DNA from: Chitinophagaceae bacterium
Lineage (GTDB): Bacteria > Bacteroidota > Bacteroidia > Chitinophagales > Chitinophagaceae
Direction of reading: 5' to 3'
Assembly (NCBI GenBank): GCA_024643645.1
Contig: JAHEMN010000012.1
Location: forward strand, 1 to 43,481
DNA: 43,481 nt
The notes under the pieces were generated by a model, which saw nothing but the letters and a program-made list of their open reading frames with translations, was not told the origin of the DNA and did not search any database. Within the stretch, counting starts at the first letter, position 1, and each line of letters starts with the position of its first letter. The translations under genes and the position numbers were made by a program. Shown one piece after another: positions 35,922 to 43,481 of the stretch.

Positions 35922-36576
35922 GGTCTACAAATATATTTTTCGCTAATTGTTCACTGATCGTAAATGCAGCTTGTCGTCCGATCTTTATTTCCATTGAATT
36001 ATCAAATTCAAATTTTTTATTTACTTCTATTTTCGTTCCAATGGTGATATTTCTGTGTTCAAGCAGTTCAAGTATTTCGCTGGATTGATCACTTATACTT
36101 GCAACAGTACCTGCGGTGTGTAAAGGCAACTCAGTGATATTAATTTTTTTACTTACCTCAATTTTTCCGTTTACATCAGGGATTGGATCTCCATGTGGGT
36201 CCACCCGGGGAAATCCGAGAAATTCATCTAACCTGTCAATTAATTTTTTATTACTAACATGTTCCAATTCTTCAGCAACTTCATGTACTTCATCCCAACT
36301 GAATTTTAATTTTTGTGCCAGAAAGAATTCCCATAGTCTGTGTCTTCTGATAATAGTAAGTGCAACTTTAGTACCATAGGCATTTAATCGAAACCCACGA
36401 TATGGTTGATAATTAAGAAGTTTTTTTGCCTTTAGCTTCTTCATCATGTCTGTGATGGAAGCTGGTTTTGTGTTTAATTCTTTAGCAAGTTCGTTGGTTG
36501 AAACTGTACCATCCGTTTTTTGTAAATGATAAATGGCCTTTAAATAGTTTTCCTCGCTAATAGAATAATTCAGCAT
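35911..36576 (-). CDS. mntR: DtxR/MntR-family metal-dependent regulator
   Basis: The 221-residue product represses metal-uptake genes when loaded with Mn(II) or Fe(II). The N-terminal winged helix is residues 5-60 (SEENYLKAIYHL, then STNELAKELNTKPASITDMMKKL). The dimerisation and metal-binding region follows (RRHRLWEFFLAQKLKFSWDEVHEVAEELEHV), with histidine and glutamate positions conserved. The C-terminus is an SH3-like FeoA domain (residues 150-215) with ITELPLHTAGTVASIS, so it is the long DtxR/IdeR/SirR form rather than the short B. subtilis MntR. It overlaps the transporter it probably controls, and its promoter carries a matching palindrome. Confidence 0.92.
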   Translation of the reverse strand: MLNYSISEENYLKAIYHLQKTDGTVSTNELAKELNTKPASITDMMKKLKAKKLLNYQPYRGFRLNAYGTKVALTIIRRHRLWEFFLAQKLKFSWDEVHEVAEELEHVSNKKLIDRLDEFLGFPRVDPHGDPIPDVNGKIEVSKKINITELPLHTAGTVASISDQSSEILELLEHRNITIGTKIEVNKKFEFDNSMEIKIGRQAAFTISEQLAKNIFVDHAK

Positions 36577-36589
36577 GGCTAAAAATAAA

Positions 36590-36605
36590 TTTAGGCAAAC
36601 CTAAA
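36590..36605. promoter_or_regulatory. DtxR/MntR-type operator
   Basis: TTTAGG (36590-36595), CAAA, CCTAAA (36600-36605): a perfect 6-bp inverted repeat of the TTAGG/CCTAA type bound by DtxR-family regulators. It lies 13 bases upstream of mntR and covers its -7 promoter element. It also lies about 75 bases from the divergent lipoprotein gene. Confidence 0.8.
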
Positions 36606-36626
36606 AATTATATTCAATATTTCAAA
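36596..36626 (-). promoter_or_regulatory. mntR-mntH promoter
   Basis: On the minus strand TTTG (36626-36623), 19 bases, then TAGGTTTG (36603-36596): an exact match to the Bacteroidota consensus in sequence and spacing. The -7 element lies within the operator, so a bound regulator would block it directly. Confidence 0.8.
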
Positions 36627-36679
36627 ATCTTATAGATAAGTATTTTTGAAATCCCTATTTTCGGGATATAATCAATGCG

Positions 36680-37642
36680 ATGAAGGGCTTTACAAAGTAT
36701 TTAATTCTTTTAGTAGCAATAATTTGCCAGGTTGGATGCAAGCAAAAAAAGCAAATCAGTTTGAAAGGTGAAGACCCAGTTGTCATTAATGAATTTATTG
36801 ATTTTTTCCCATCGTTGGATTTACCCGTTCAATTTTCTGATACGATATTTTCCAAATTAAAAAATGAAAATGATTCATTGTTGATCAGTAATAAAGTATT
36901 CACCCAATTTGTACCTGATTCTGTTTTAAGTAAAGTATATGGAAAAAATACAAAGCCAAAGATCTATGTACTTGGAAAAGTAATAGTACCAAAAGCAGAG
37001 ACTTACCTGTTTGTAAAAACGTTGAATAATAATAAAAGCGCTGTGTTCATACTTGCATTTGACAAGCAACAGCAATACATTTCTTCATTAGATGCACTCA
37101 TTACTGATAAGCAAGCTGCTACCGATCAATCTGTAATAATGGACAGAAGGTATACCATCACTAAGAAAGTATTACTGAAAAATTCTGATGGCTCATTGAG
37201 TGAGGGAAACGATGTTTATGTTTTGAATAACGATTCCAAAAGCTTTCTTTTAATTATGACTGAGGCTTTGGATGACAAGGTCACTGAGCTAATAAACCCA
37301 ATTGATACATTGCTTTCAAAAGGTAAATATGCAGGTGATTATAGCAAAGACAAAATGAACCTTGTTTCAATACGAGACAGTAGAAAGGAAGGGAAGATCA
37401 GTTTTTTTATTCATTTTGAATATAATAATGGTGACTGTACCGGTGAATTAAAAGGCGAAGCAACAATGAAAACAACAAACACTGCAGTATACCAGGTAGA
37501 TGGAGATCCCTGCCGTTTAAGTTTCATATTTTCTACATCTTCTGTAACATTAAAGGAACTGGAGGGATGTGGATCCAGAAGGGCATTAAATTGTTCTTTT
37601 GATGGAAATTTTAAAAAAAGGAAAGCCATTAAAATGAAATAA
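36680..37642 (+). CDS. Lipoprotein of unknown function
   Basis: The 320-residue product has a signal peptide and the lipobox QVGC (C21). The first part of the mature protein (about 25-130) has many short strands and charged turns, and the C-terminal 70 residues contain three cysteines in CTGELKGEAT, DPCRLSF and LEGCGSRR, possibly disulfide-bonded. No family is recognised. It is divergent from mntR and its promoter region shares the metal-regulator palindrome, so metal-responsive expression is possible. A -7-like TATTTTTG is at 36641-36648 with no clear -33. The next gene, the GT35-like protein, starts 120 bp downstream. Confidence 0.8.
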   Translation: MKGFTKYLILLVAIICQVGCKQKKQISLKGEDPVVINEFIDFFPSLDLPVQFSDTIFSKLKNENDSLLISNKVFTQFVPDSVLSKVYGKNTKPKIYVLGKVIVPKAETYLFVKTLNNNKSAVFILAFDKQQQYISSLDALITDKQAATDQSVIMDRRYTITKKVLLKNSDGSLSEGNDVYVLNNDSKSFLLIMTEALDDKVTELINPIDTLLSKGKYAGDYSKDKMNLVSIRDSRKEGKISFFIHFEYNNGDCTGELKGEATMKTTNTAVYQVDGDPCRLSFIFSTSSVTLKELEGCGSRRALNCSFDGNFKKRKAIKMK

Positions 37643-37708
37643 ATGATATTTTATTTAATTGGAACCATAAGATTTGCGCTGAATAATAAATGATAACCAA
37701 CCGAGTTT

Positions 37709-37737
37709 TTGAGGTAATTATAAATCCATTATCTTGC
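37709..37737 (+). promoter_or_regulatory. Putative promoter of the GT35-like gene
   Basis: TTG at 37709-37711 and TATCTTGC at 37730-37737 with an 18-base spacer. The -7 element departs from TAnnTTTG at its end, so this is a moderate match. Confidence 0.42.
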
Positions 37738-37761
37738 GGCTTCGTGTAAAACGAACACATT

Positions 37762-39417
37762 ATGAATTTTACAAAATTTTCAGTTCCCTATCAAGTTGAA
37801 GAGAGTTATAAAAAAAGAGTAGCGTATTTTTCAATGGAATTTGCCACTCACCAGCCCTTAAAAATATATAGTGGTGGATTAGGTTTTTTAGCAGGTTCAC
37901 ACTTACGTAGTGCATACGAGTTAAAGCAAAATCTTATTGGTATTGGCATATTATGGAAGTACGGTTATTACGATCAGGAGCGAAACCAGGATCAGACCTT
38001 AGATGTAACCTGGAATGAAAAACAGTATAGTTTTCTGGAAGATACGGGGATCAAGTTTCAGATAAATATCCATGAACATCCTGTTTGGGTAAAAGTATAT
38101 TACCTAAATCCTGAAACATTCAAGACAGCACCGCTGTTTTTATTATCTACAGATGTACAAGAGAATGATTATGTATCTCAAACCATCACTCACAGATTGT
38201 ATGATGCCAATGTTGCAACTAAAGTGGCACAGTTCATTTTATTAGGTGTTGGTGGTGCAAAACTGATAGATTTGCTAGGTTTTAACCCGGAGTTATATCA
38301 TTTAAATGAAGCACACGGTTTATCAGCTGCATTTTATCTATATAAGAAATTTAATAATAATATTGAAGAAGTTAGAAAACGTTTAGTTTTTACTACTCAT
38401 ACCCCTGAGGAAGCTGGGAATGAAAAGCATGACATATTTCTTTGTCATAAAATGAGTTATTTCTGCGGTCTTACAGTGGATGAAGTGAAACAACTTACAC
38501 GGATGCCCGAAAATCAGTTCAACCATTCTTTAGCTGCTTTACGATTCGCACATCTTGCAAACGGAGTATCTCAGTTACATGGTAAAGTCTCCAGAAGTAT
38601 GTGGAGTAAGTATACTGATATCTGTGAGATCATTTCAATTACAAATGCACAGAACTGGAAATACTGGGCAGATAAACAATTGTATAAGTTCAAAGAGGCT
38701 GGAGATGATTATGGTATTGATGATCGTAAAAAATATTTGAAGAAGAGAGCTTTTGAAATAGTGGCTGATCAAACAGGTAAAATTTTCAATCCGGATGTAT
38801 TTACGATAGTATGGGCAAGGCGTTTTGCAGGATATAAAAGAGCCGGGCTAATAACAACGGCAGAAGAAAGATTTGCAAAACTAATTAGCAATACAAAATA
38901 TCCGGTACAAATAATATGGGCAGGAAAACCTTATCCTGTTGATCATCCTGCTATAAGCGAGTTCAATCAATTGGTGCATCTTAGTAAGCAGTATAAAAAT
39001 GTTGCAGTGTTGATCGGTTATGAACTGACCTTATCTAAAAGAATGAAACAGGCTGCAGATTGCTGGTTGAATAATCCAAGAGTACCCAGAGAGGCATCCG
39101 GAACCAGTGGTATGACAGCATCTATGAATGGGGCAGTTAATTTTTCTACTGATGATGGATGGATACCGGAATTTATCAATCATGGTCATAATGGATTTGT
39201 AGTGCCAATAACAGACTATGAGAATATGGCGGTACATGAGCAGGATGAATACGATCTGAATAAACTTTATGAGATCCTGGAAAATGAAATATTGCCATTA
39301 TACTATGATAATTATTCAACCTGGCGTCAAATCATGAAAAATGGAATGTCGGATGTTCGCTTCCAGTTTGACAGTAACAGGATGGCGCATGAATATTATA
39401 CGTTATTGTATAAGTAA
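37762..39417 (+). CDS. Short-form alpha-glucan phosphorylase-like protein (GT35) lacking the PLP lysine
   Basis: At 551 residues this is the short (AgpA/MalP-like) form of glucan phosphorylase, which normally releases glucose 1-phosphate from alpha-1,4-glucans using PLP. Family segments are kept: YFSMEFATHQPLKIYSGGLGFLAG (residues 22-45), HLNEAHG (180-186), TTHTPEEAG (211-219), WARRFAGYKR (351-360), IWAGKPYPVD (385-394) and EASGTSGM (444-451). But the residue after that methionine, which is the PLP-bound lysine in the family (SGMKA), is T452 (codon ACA at 39115-39117). The ENY/EDY before the CWLNNPR block is IGY. It therefore may be a non-phosphorolytic enzyme or a binding protein. A strong terminator follows. 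Confidence 0.88.
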   Translation: MNFTKFSVPYQVEESYKKRVAYFSMEFATHQPLKIYSGGLGFLAGSHLRSAYELKQNLIGIGILWKYGYYDQERNQDQTLDVTWNEKQYSFLEDTGIKFQINIHEHPVWVKVYYLNPETFKTAPLFLLSTDVQENDYVSQTITHRLYDANVATKVAQFILLGVGGAKLIDLLGFNPELYHLNEAHGLSAAFYLYKKFNNNIEEVRKRLVFTTHTPEEAGNEKHDIFLCHKMSYFCGLTVDEVKQLTRMPENQFNHSLAALRFAHLANGVSQLHGKVSRSMWSKYTDICEIISITNAQNWKYWADKQLYKFKEAGDDYGIDDRKKYLKKRAFEIVADQTGKIFNPDVFTIVWARRFAGYKRAGLITTAEERFAKLISNTKYPVQIIWAGKPYPVDHPAISEFNQLVHLSKQYKNVAVLIGYELTLSKRMKQAADCWLNNPRVPREASGTSGMTASMNGAVNFSTDDGWIPEFINHGHNGFVVPITDYENMAVHEQDEYDLNKLYEILENEILPLYYDNYSTWRQIMKNGMSDVRFQFDSNRMAHEYYTLLYK

Positions 39418-39441
39418 GAATATTTGTTTGGGAAATAGTTT

Positions 39442-39474
39442 TAAAGCCTCTGTACTTTACAGAGGCTTTATTAT
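39442..39474 (+). terminator. Rho-independent terminator after the GT35-like gene
   Basis: AAAGCCTCTGTA (39443-39454) pairs perfectly with TACAGAGGCTTT (39458-39469) around a CTT loop; one further T/A pair extends it. The stem is 13 bp. Confidence 0.92.
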
Positions 39475-39673
39475 TATCGAGATCATTCCAGAATTAGACC
39501 CGGCACAATGACCGACATAAAAAGCATGTTTTATTTTGCGGATTTATTATTTCTGACCTTGTTGATCTTTCAAAATTAAATGTTACGCCTTCGCTGTTTG
39601 TTGTGTGCAGGTAGAAAGCAGCGCAAAAACACCAGCGACAGGAAGTTTAGGAAACTCTTATCTTAGTTCTTTA
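39475..39673. other. Intergenic stretch with no recognised gene
   Basis: About 200 bases between the terminator and the ispH stop hold no open frame with coding character, although the middle part (39585-39650) has higher GC than its surroundings. CGCTGTTT and AAAGCAGCG there can form an imperfect hairpin. I found no tRNA, riboswitch or known RNA pattern; a small RNA or a decayed element cannot be excluded. Confidence 0.4.
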
Positions 39674-40894
39674 TCATTGAAATTGTAAAATCAAATCTTC
39701 TATTGAATTCTTTGTTGGATAATAACTGACTAGTTTAGTTATTATTCCTTCTACTAAGGCATCCGGACAGGATGCCCCGCTTGTCAATAATATTTTTACC
39801 GGATCCTTTTCAGGAAGAAAGTTATTTGTTACTAAATCCTCTTTAGTATGAAAATTATGATGGAGGATCTTATTTTCTGACAAAATATTTCCTTCATTAT
39901 TTATGAAAAAAGTAGGAAGTTTTTCTTCGCAAAGTTCTACTAAATGTGAGGTGTTGGAAGAGTTGTACCCACCTACAACAATGGCAAGATCAGCTTGAGT
40001 TTCGAGCATTCCTGAAACGGCAGTTTGATTATCATTGGTTGCATAACAAAGGGTATCTCTTGTATCTGCAAAATGATCAGCAGGATCATCGGAAGTATAT
40101 TTCTCAATCATAACTTGTTTCAGAAAATTGGCGATCTCTTGTGTATCACTTGCCAGCATTGTTGTTTGATTTACCACTCCGATCTTAACCAGATCTTTTT
40201 CAACATCAAATCCTTCAGAATATTGGTCTTTGAATTCTGAATAGAAATCATTTTTGCTTTTTTCTCCGGTAATATATTTTGCTAATTCCTTTGCTTCAGA
40301 AATATCTTTTACAATTACTGATGGAGCATTTTTAGCGGCATGAGAAAAAGTTGCTCTCGTTTCTTCATGTTTAGGTTTTCCGTGAATAATGATCGTATAA
40401 TTTTCTTTTGCAATTACTTCACTACGGTTCCACACTTTTTCTACAAAGGGGCAGGTAGTATCATAGTTTTCAGTTTGAATACCTATTTGACGAAGCTTCT
40501 CTTCAATTAATAATGTTGTTCCAAAGGCAGGTATCAAAACAATATCTTCTTTTGTAATTGTTTCAAAGGGTATCAACTGTTTGCCATAGGTATCTTGTAA
40601 AAATTGGATACCATGGGCTTCAAGATCTGCATTGACCTGGGGATTATGAATCATTTCACTCAAAAGGAAGATCCTTTTTCCGGGGTTTTCATCCACTGTT
40701 CTGAATGCAATTTCAATAGCATTTTCAACACCATAGCAAAAGCCGAAATGACGGGCCAGAAAAATCTGAATAGGTCCAAAATCCAAAAGGGCAGGAGAAT
40801 AATCCTTTTTCATTTTGTCGGACTCTTTCCTTTTCTTTTTGATTGCGGAAATCAATGGGCTCCTGTAAATTATAGGCACATCAAAACTCTTCAT
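39674..40894 (-). CDS. ispH: 4-hydroxy-3-methylbut-2-enyl diphosphate reductase
   Basis: The product makes IPP and DMAPP in the last step of the MEP isoprenoid pathway, using a [4Fe-4S] cluster. The three cluster cysteines are C53 (HFGFCYGV), C148 (DTTCPFVEKVW) and C283 (DTLCYATNDNQ). At 406 residues it is about 90 longer than E. coli IspH: it has an N-terminal extension of about 40 residues (FDVPIIYRSPLISAIKKKRK) and an insertion at about 200-235. This long form is what I would expect in Bacteroidota, so I keep the ATG at 40894 rather than the internal M28. A -7 element lies immediately upstream. Confidence 0.94.
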   Translation of the reverse strand: MKSFDVPIIYRSPLISAIKKKRKESDKMKKDYSPALLDFGPIQIFLARHFGFCYGVENAIEIAFRTVDENPGKRIFLLSEMIHNPQVNADLEAHGIQFLQDTYGKQLIPFETITKEDIVLIPAFGTTLLIEEKLRQIGIQTENYDTTCPFVEKVWNRSEVIAKENYTIIIHGKPKHEETRATFSHAAKNAPSVIVKDISEAKELAKYITGEKSKNDFYSEFKDQYSEGFDVEKDLVKIGVVNQTTMLASDTQEIANFLKQVMIEKYTSDDPADHFADTRDTLCYATNDNQTAVSGMLETQADLAIVVGGYNSSNTSHLVELCEEKLPTFFINNEGNILSENKILHHNFHTKEDLVTNNFLPEKDPVKILLTSGASCPDALVEGIITKLVSYYPTKNSIEDLILQFQ

Positions 40895-40899
40895 ATTTG

Positions 40900-40907
40900 C
40901 AAAGTTA
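40900..40907 (-). promoter_or_regulatory. ispH promoter -7 element
   Basis: TAACTTTG on the minus strand matches TAnnTTTG exactly and ends only five bases before the ATG at 40894. With the usual distance to the transcription start the mRNA would be leaderless. No TTG is found at the normal -33 position. Confidence 0.5.
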
Positions 40908-40984
40908 ATACTACAACAGGTGAATGTAGTAACAACAGCGTTTTACTTCAAAAGTTCTTATTATCTTCCGACAAAGTATTAACG

Positions 40985-42376
40985 ATGCGATTTCCTTTCC
41001 TTGCCATTTTTTCTTTTTTTATACTATTTGCTTCATGCAAGCTCATGAAAAAAGAAGAAGAAAAAATTGTAAAAAACAATAATAGCAGTATGATCAATAG
41101 ATTTATTCCGGTAGAGTGGGCACATAACACCAATATTTACGAAGTGAACCTTAGGCAATATACTGATGAAGGGACATTTGTTGCCTTTGCACAAAATTTA
41201 TCCCGGTTAAAGGAAATGGGTATAAAGACTCTTTGGTTCATGCCAATAACACCGATCTCTCAAAAAAACAAAAAGGGTTCATTAGGAAGTTATTATGCCT
41301 GTTCTGATTATACATCTGTAAATCCTGAATTTGGAACCTTAGAAGATTTTAAAAATCTTGTAAAGAAGGCTCATGAAATGGGTTTTAAAGTAATTCTTGA
41401 CTGGGTAGCAAATCATACTGGCTGGGATCATAAATGGACGACAGCACACCCTGATTATTATTTAATGGATACTGCCACAAAAGATTTTAAAATGGCGAGT
41501 GGTATGGAGGATATCATTGAGCTGGATTTTAAAAACCCTGCTATGAGAAGAGAGATGATCGAAGCAATGCAATTCTGGGTAAAGGAAACTGATATTGATG
41601 GATTTCGTTGTGATCTTGCTTTTTGGGTAGAATTGGATTTTTGGAAAGAAGCAAGAAAAGAATTAGACGTTACTAAACCACTTCTTTGGTTAGGTGAATT
41701 TGATGAATTGGAAAGACCAGAGTATGGTGATGCTTTTGATGCCAGCTATACCTGGACATGGATGCATAAGACAAAAGAATTTTATGAAAAGCAACTGCCA
41801 TTGGATTCATTATTGACTGTATTAAAGAAATATGATGACCTGGGAGATAGTACTATGAGGGCCTGGTTTACTACCAATCATGATGAGAACAGCTGGAATG
41901 GTACAGAGTACGAAAAATATGGGGATATGGCGAAGGCATTAGCTGTGTTTAGTTGCACATGGAATGGTATTCCACTTTTATATTCAGGTCAGGAATTGCC
42001 TAACCTTAAGCGAATAGAGTTTTTTGATAAAGATCCTATTAAATGGAAGGGTAAAAATGAATTGGAGGGATTTTATAAAACTTTATTACAGCTGCATAGT
42101 GATAATCCGGCATTAAGAAGTGGAGATGCAACGGTTCAGACATTTCGGATTAAAACCAGTGAACCTGAAAATGTATTTGCATTCTTAAGGAAAAAAGGAG
42201 AACGGGAAGTATTAGTGCTGCTTAATCTATCTTCTCAAAATGAATTGCAATTTGATCTGCTTGATGCTATAGTTTCTGGAATTTTTAAAAATATATTTTC
42301 CGGTGTTAGTAATGATTTTACAAAAGAAAAGAGTGTACAAATGAAAGCCTGGGATTATTTAGTGTTTGAAAAATAA
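40985..42376 (+). CDS. Alpha-amylase family lipoprotein (GH13)
   Basis: Starting at the ATG at 40985 the product is 463 residues; the frame is open further upstream but overlaps ispH and lacks coding character there. A signal peptide with lipobox LFASC (C18) anchors it as a lipoprotein. The GH13 barrel has DWVANHTG (139-146), GFRCD with nucleophile D210, GEFDE with acid/base E238 and TTNHDEN with D300, so the catalytic triad is intact. A C-terminal beta-domain follows from about residue 380. It should cut alpha-glucans outside the cytoplasm. ispH is divergent on the other side of a 90-bp gap; the GT35-like gene is the nearest other glucan gene. Confidence 0.92.
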   Translation: MRFPFLAIFSFFILFASCKLMKKEEEKIVKNNNSSMINRFIPVEWAHNTNIYEVNLRQYTDEGTFVAFAQNLSRLKEMGIKTLWFMPITPISQKNKKGSLGSYYACSDYTSVNPEFGTLEDFKNLVKKAHEMGFKVILDWVANHTGWDHKWTTAHPDYYLMDTATKDFKMASGMEDIIELDFKNPAMRREMIEAMQFWVKETDIDGFRCDLAFWVELDFWKEARKELDVTKPLLWLGEFDELERPEYGDAFDASYTWTWMHKTKEFYEKQLPLDSLLTVLKKYDDLGDSTMRAWFTTNHDENSWNGTEYEKYGDMAKALAVFSCTWNGIPLLYSGQELPNLKRIEFFDKDPIKWKGKNELEGFYKTLLQLHSDNPALRSGDATVQTFRIKTSEPENVFAFLRKKGEREVLVLLNLSSQNELQFDLLDAIVSGIFKNIFSGVSNDFTKEKSVQMKAWDYLVFEK

Positions 42377-42391
42377 TTATCTCCTGATACC

Positions 42392-42429
42392 AAAAAAAAG
42401 CACCGGCTAATTTATATAGCCGGCGCTTT
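42392..42429. terminator. Bidirectional terminator between the amylase and htrA genes
   Basis: AAAGC (42397-42401) with GCTTT (42425-42429) and CCGGCTA (42403-42409) with TAGCCGG (42417-42423), one A/C mismatch between. A run of A before the stem supplies the T-run on the minus strand for the htrA gene. Confidence 0.85.
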
Positions 42430-42455
42430 CTTTATTTAATACTATAATTCTTTTA

Positions 42456-43481
42456 TTAATTATTCAAATTCAAAGGATACCTGTAAATACCCATGTAACC
42501 AGGGTAAACACCTTCAAGTTGTATTGTTTCACCTTGTAAATTATTTATAGCTTCTTTTAGTTCTTCAATACTGGTAATATCCATACCATTTACTGTGGTA
42601 ATGATAAAACCTGATTCCATCTTTGTTTTACTGAAAGCACCACCAGTGTTTATCTTTTTTACCAATACACCACCATCAATATTATTTTTAAGGGCGGCTT
42701 TTTCACTCACAGTTTCTAATTCTGCACCTAATCTCTCTTCGATATTATTCGTCTTACCTAAGGCCTCATAAGTGCCTGTTTTAGCGGTAAGTGTTGCTGC
42801 AGTAGTATATTCTTTACCATTTCTTTTATAGGTGATATTTATTTTATCACCGGCATTATAAGAGGAAACTGTAGCCTGTAATTCTGTCCAGGAAAAAATA
42901 GGCACATCATTGATCTTAGTAATGATATCACCGCTTTTCAATCCTATATCATTCGCTGCACCATCTTTTGCAACTTCTCCGATATGTGCACCATCACCGG
43001 CATCAAATTTTTCCCGGTTTACAGATACTCCCAGGTAAGGTCTCTTAACGTCACCAAATTTGATAAGGTCATTAACAATTTTCTTTACCAGGTTTACCGG
43101 AATTGCAAATGAATAACCTGCATAGGTACCGGTTGGGGCATAAATCGCTGAGTTGATACCTACCAATTGTCCACTTGTAGTTATTAATGCGCCACCACTG
43201 TTTCCCTGGTTTACAGCAGCATCCGTTTGAATAAAGGATTCAATTGGGGTTTCACTCTGCCGGCGGTTAATACCAATATTCCGTCCTTTAGCACTTACAA
43301 TTCCTGCTGTTACAGTTGTTTCTAAAGTTAGCGGATAGCCTATTGCTAATACCCATTGACCTAATTTAACTTCATCGGAATTGCCATAAAGTAAAAATGG
43401 AAATCCTGTGCCATCTACTTTTAGCACTGCGATATCACTACTTGGGTCACGGCCAATAACTCTTGCTTTAAATTCTTTTTT
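42456..43481 (-). CDS. HtrA/DegQ-type periplasmic serine protease (5' end cut)
   Basis: The frame runs to the right edge of the window, so the N-terminus (signal peptide and catalytic histidine) is missing. Visible are DPSSDIAVLKV with the catalytic aspartate, the region TAGIVSAKGR, and the active-site GNSGGAL with the catalytic serine. Two PDZ domains follow: one containing RPYLGVSV through the SGDIITKIND segment, and a second, weaker one with GVLVKKI and SGFIITTVNG. The enzyme would degrade or refold misfolded envelope proteins. A GTG at 43427 within the frame is not the true start. Confidence 0.93.
   Translation of the reverse strand, partial: KKEFKARVIGRDPSSDIAVLKVDGTGFPFLLYGNSDEVKLGQWVLAIGYPLTLETTVTAGIVSAKGRNIGINRRQSETPIESFIQTDAAVNQGNSGGALITTSGQLVGINSAIYAPTGTYAGYSFAIPVNLVKKIVNDLIKFGDVKRPYLGVSVNREKFDAGDGAHIGEVAKDGAANDIGLKSGDIITKINDVPIFSWTELQATVSSYNAGDKINITYKRNGKEYTTAATLTAKTGTYEALGKTNNIEERLGAELETVSEKAALKNNIDGGVLVKKINTGGAFSKTKMESGFIITTVNGMDITSIEELKEAINNLQGETIQLEGVYPGYMGIYRYPLNLNN

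Noticed and set aside
36651-36667. ATCCC/GGGAT inverted repeat upstream of the 320-residue lipoprotein
   Set aside because: A 5-bp repeat in a short leader is expected by chance; not enough to call a site.
40604-40984. N-terminal extension of 127 codons on the amylase frame
   Set aside because: It starts at TTG, lies wholly antisense to or upstream of ispH, and the true signal peptide with lipobox begins at the ATG at 40985.

Overview
The window is a low-GC, gene-dense piece of a Bacteroidota chromosome, most likely from the Chitinophagaceae or a close relative (inference; no rRNA or tRNA gene is present to settle it). The evidence is a type IX secretion cargo with a gliding-motility-type C-terminal domain next to a PorP/SprF protein, a type III glutamine synthetase, lipoproteins of the FVACNN type, several good Bacteroidota promoters (TTG, 17-20 bp, TAnnTTTG), almost no Shine-Dalgarno sequences and a eukaryote-like NADP isocitrate dehydrogenase. 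No gene-free stretch exceeds 300 bp, and I see no prophage, insertion sequence, CRISPR array or integron.

Layout. 1-3474: the end of a drug/efflux ABC-2 exporter operon (two separate ATPases, two permeases). 3537-7159, minus strand: glnN and a polymerase-like membrane protein. 7324-10535: purL and hldD, overlapping by one base. 10597-13873: a fasciclin lipoprotein, proC, a Cys/His-repeat lipoprotein and an amidohydrolase. 14160-22269: pyrG, yidC, two small envelope proteins, a TPR protein, a ComA-like phosphosulfolactate synthase overlapping aroE. 22275-25490, minus strand: a five-gene run of thioesterase, putative anti-sigma protein, ECF sigma factor, rdgB and an unknown protein. 25567-29995: ilvE and the type IX secretion pair. 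30121-30996: rpsL-rpsG. 31062-33241, minus strand: a potassium channel and icd. 33423-36576: a Crp/Fnr regulator and the mntR-mntH metal module. 36680-42376: a lipoprotein, a GT35 phosphorylase-like protein, ispH and an alpha-amylase lipoprotein. 42456 to the end: an HtrA protease cut by the window edge.

Most of the window is housekeeping metabolism. The points that stand out are: (1) the GT35 protein has threonine where the family carries its pyridoxal-phosphate lysine; (2) a small lipoprotein made of two nearly identical 30-residue Cys/His units; (3) a DtxR/MntR-type palindrome lying exactly on the -7 element of the mntR promoter, in front of an Nramp transporter fused to a universal stress domain; (4) a perfect FNR-type palindrome in front of a Crp/Fnr regulator; (5) three consecutive genes (rdgB, sigma, anti-sigma) that can only start at TTG; and (6) an anti-sigma candidate whose N-terminus is three short repeats instead of a zinc-finger domain. 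I found no clear new multi-gene defence or mobile system.
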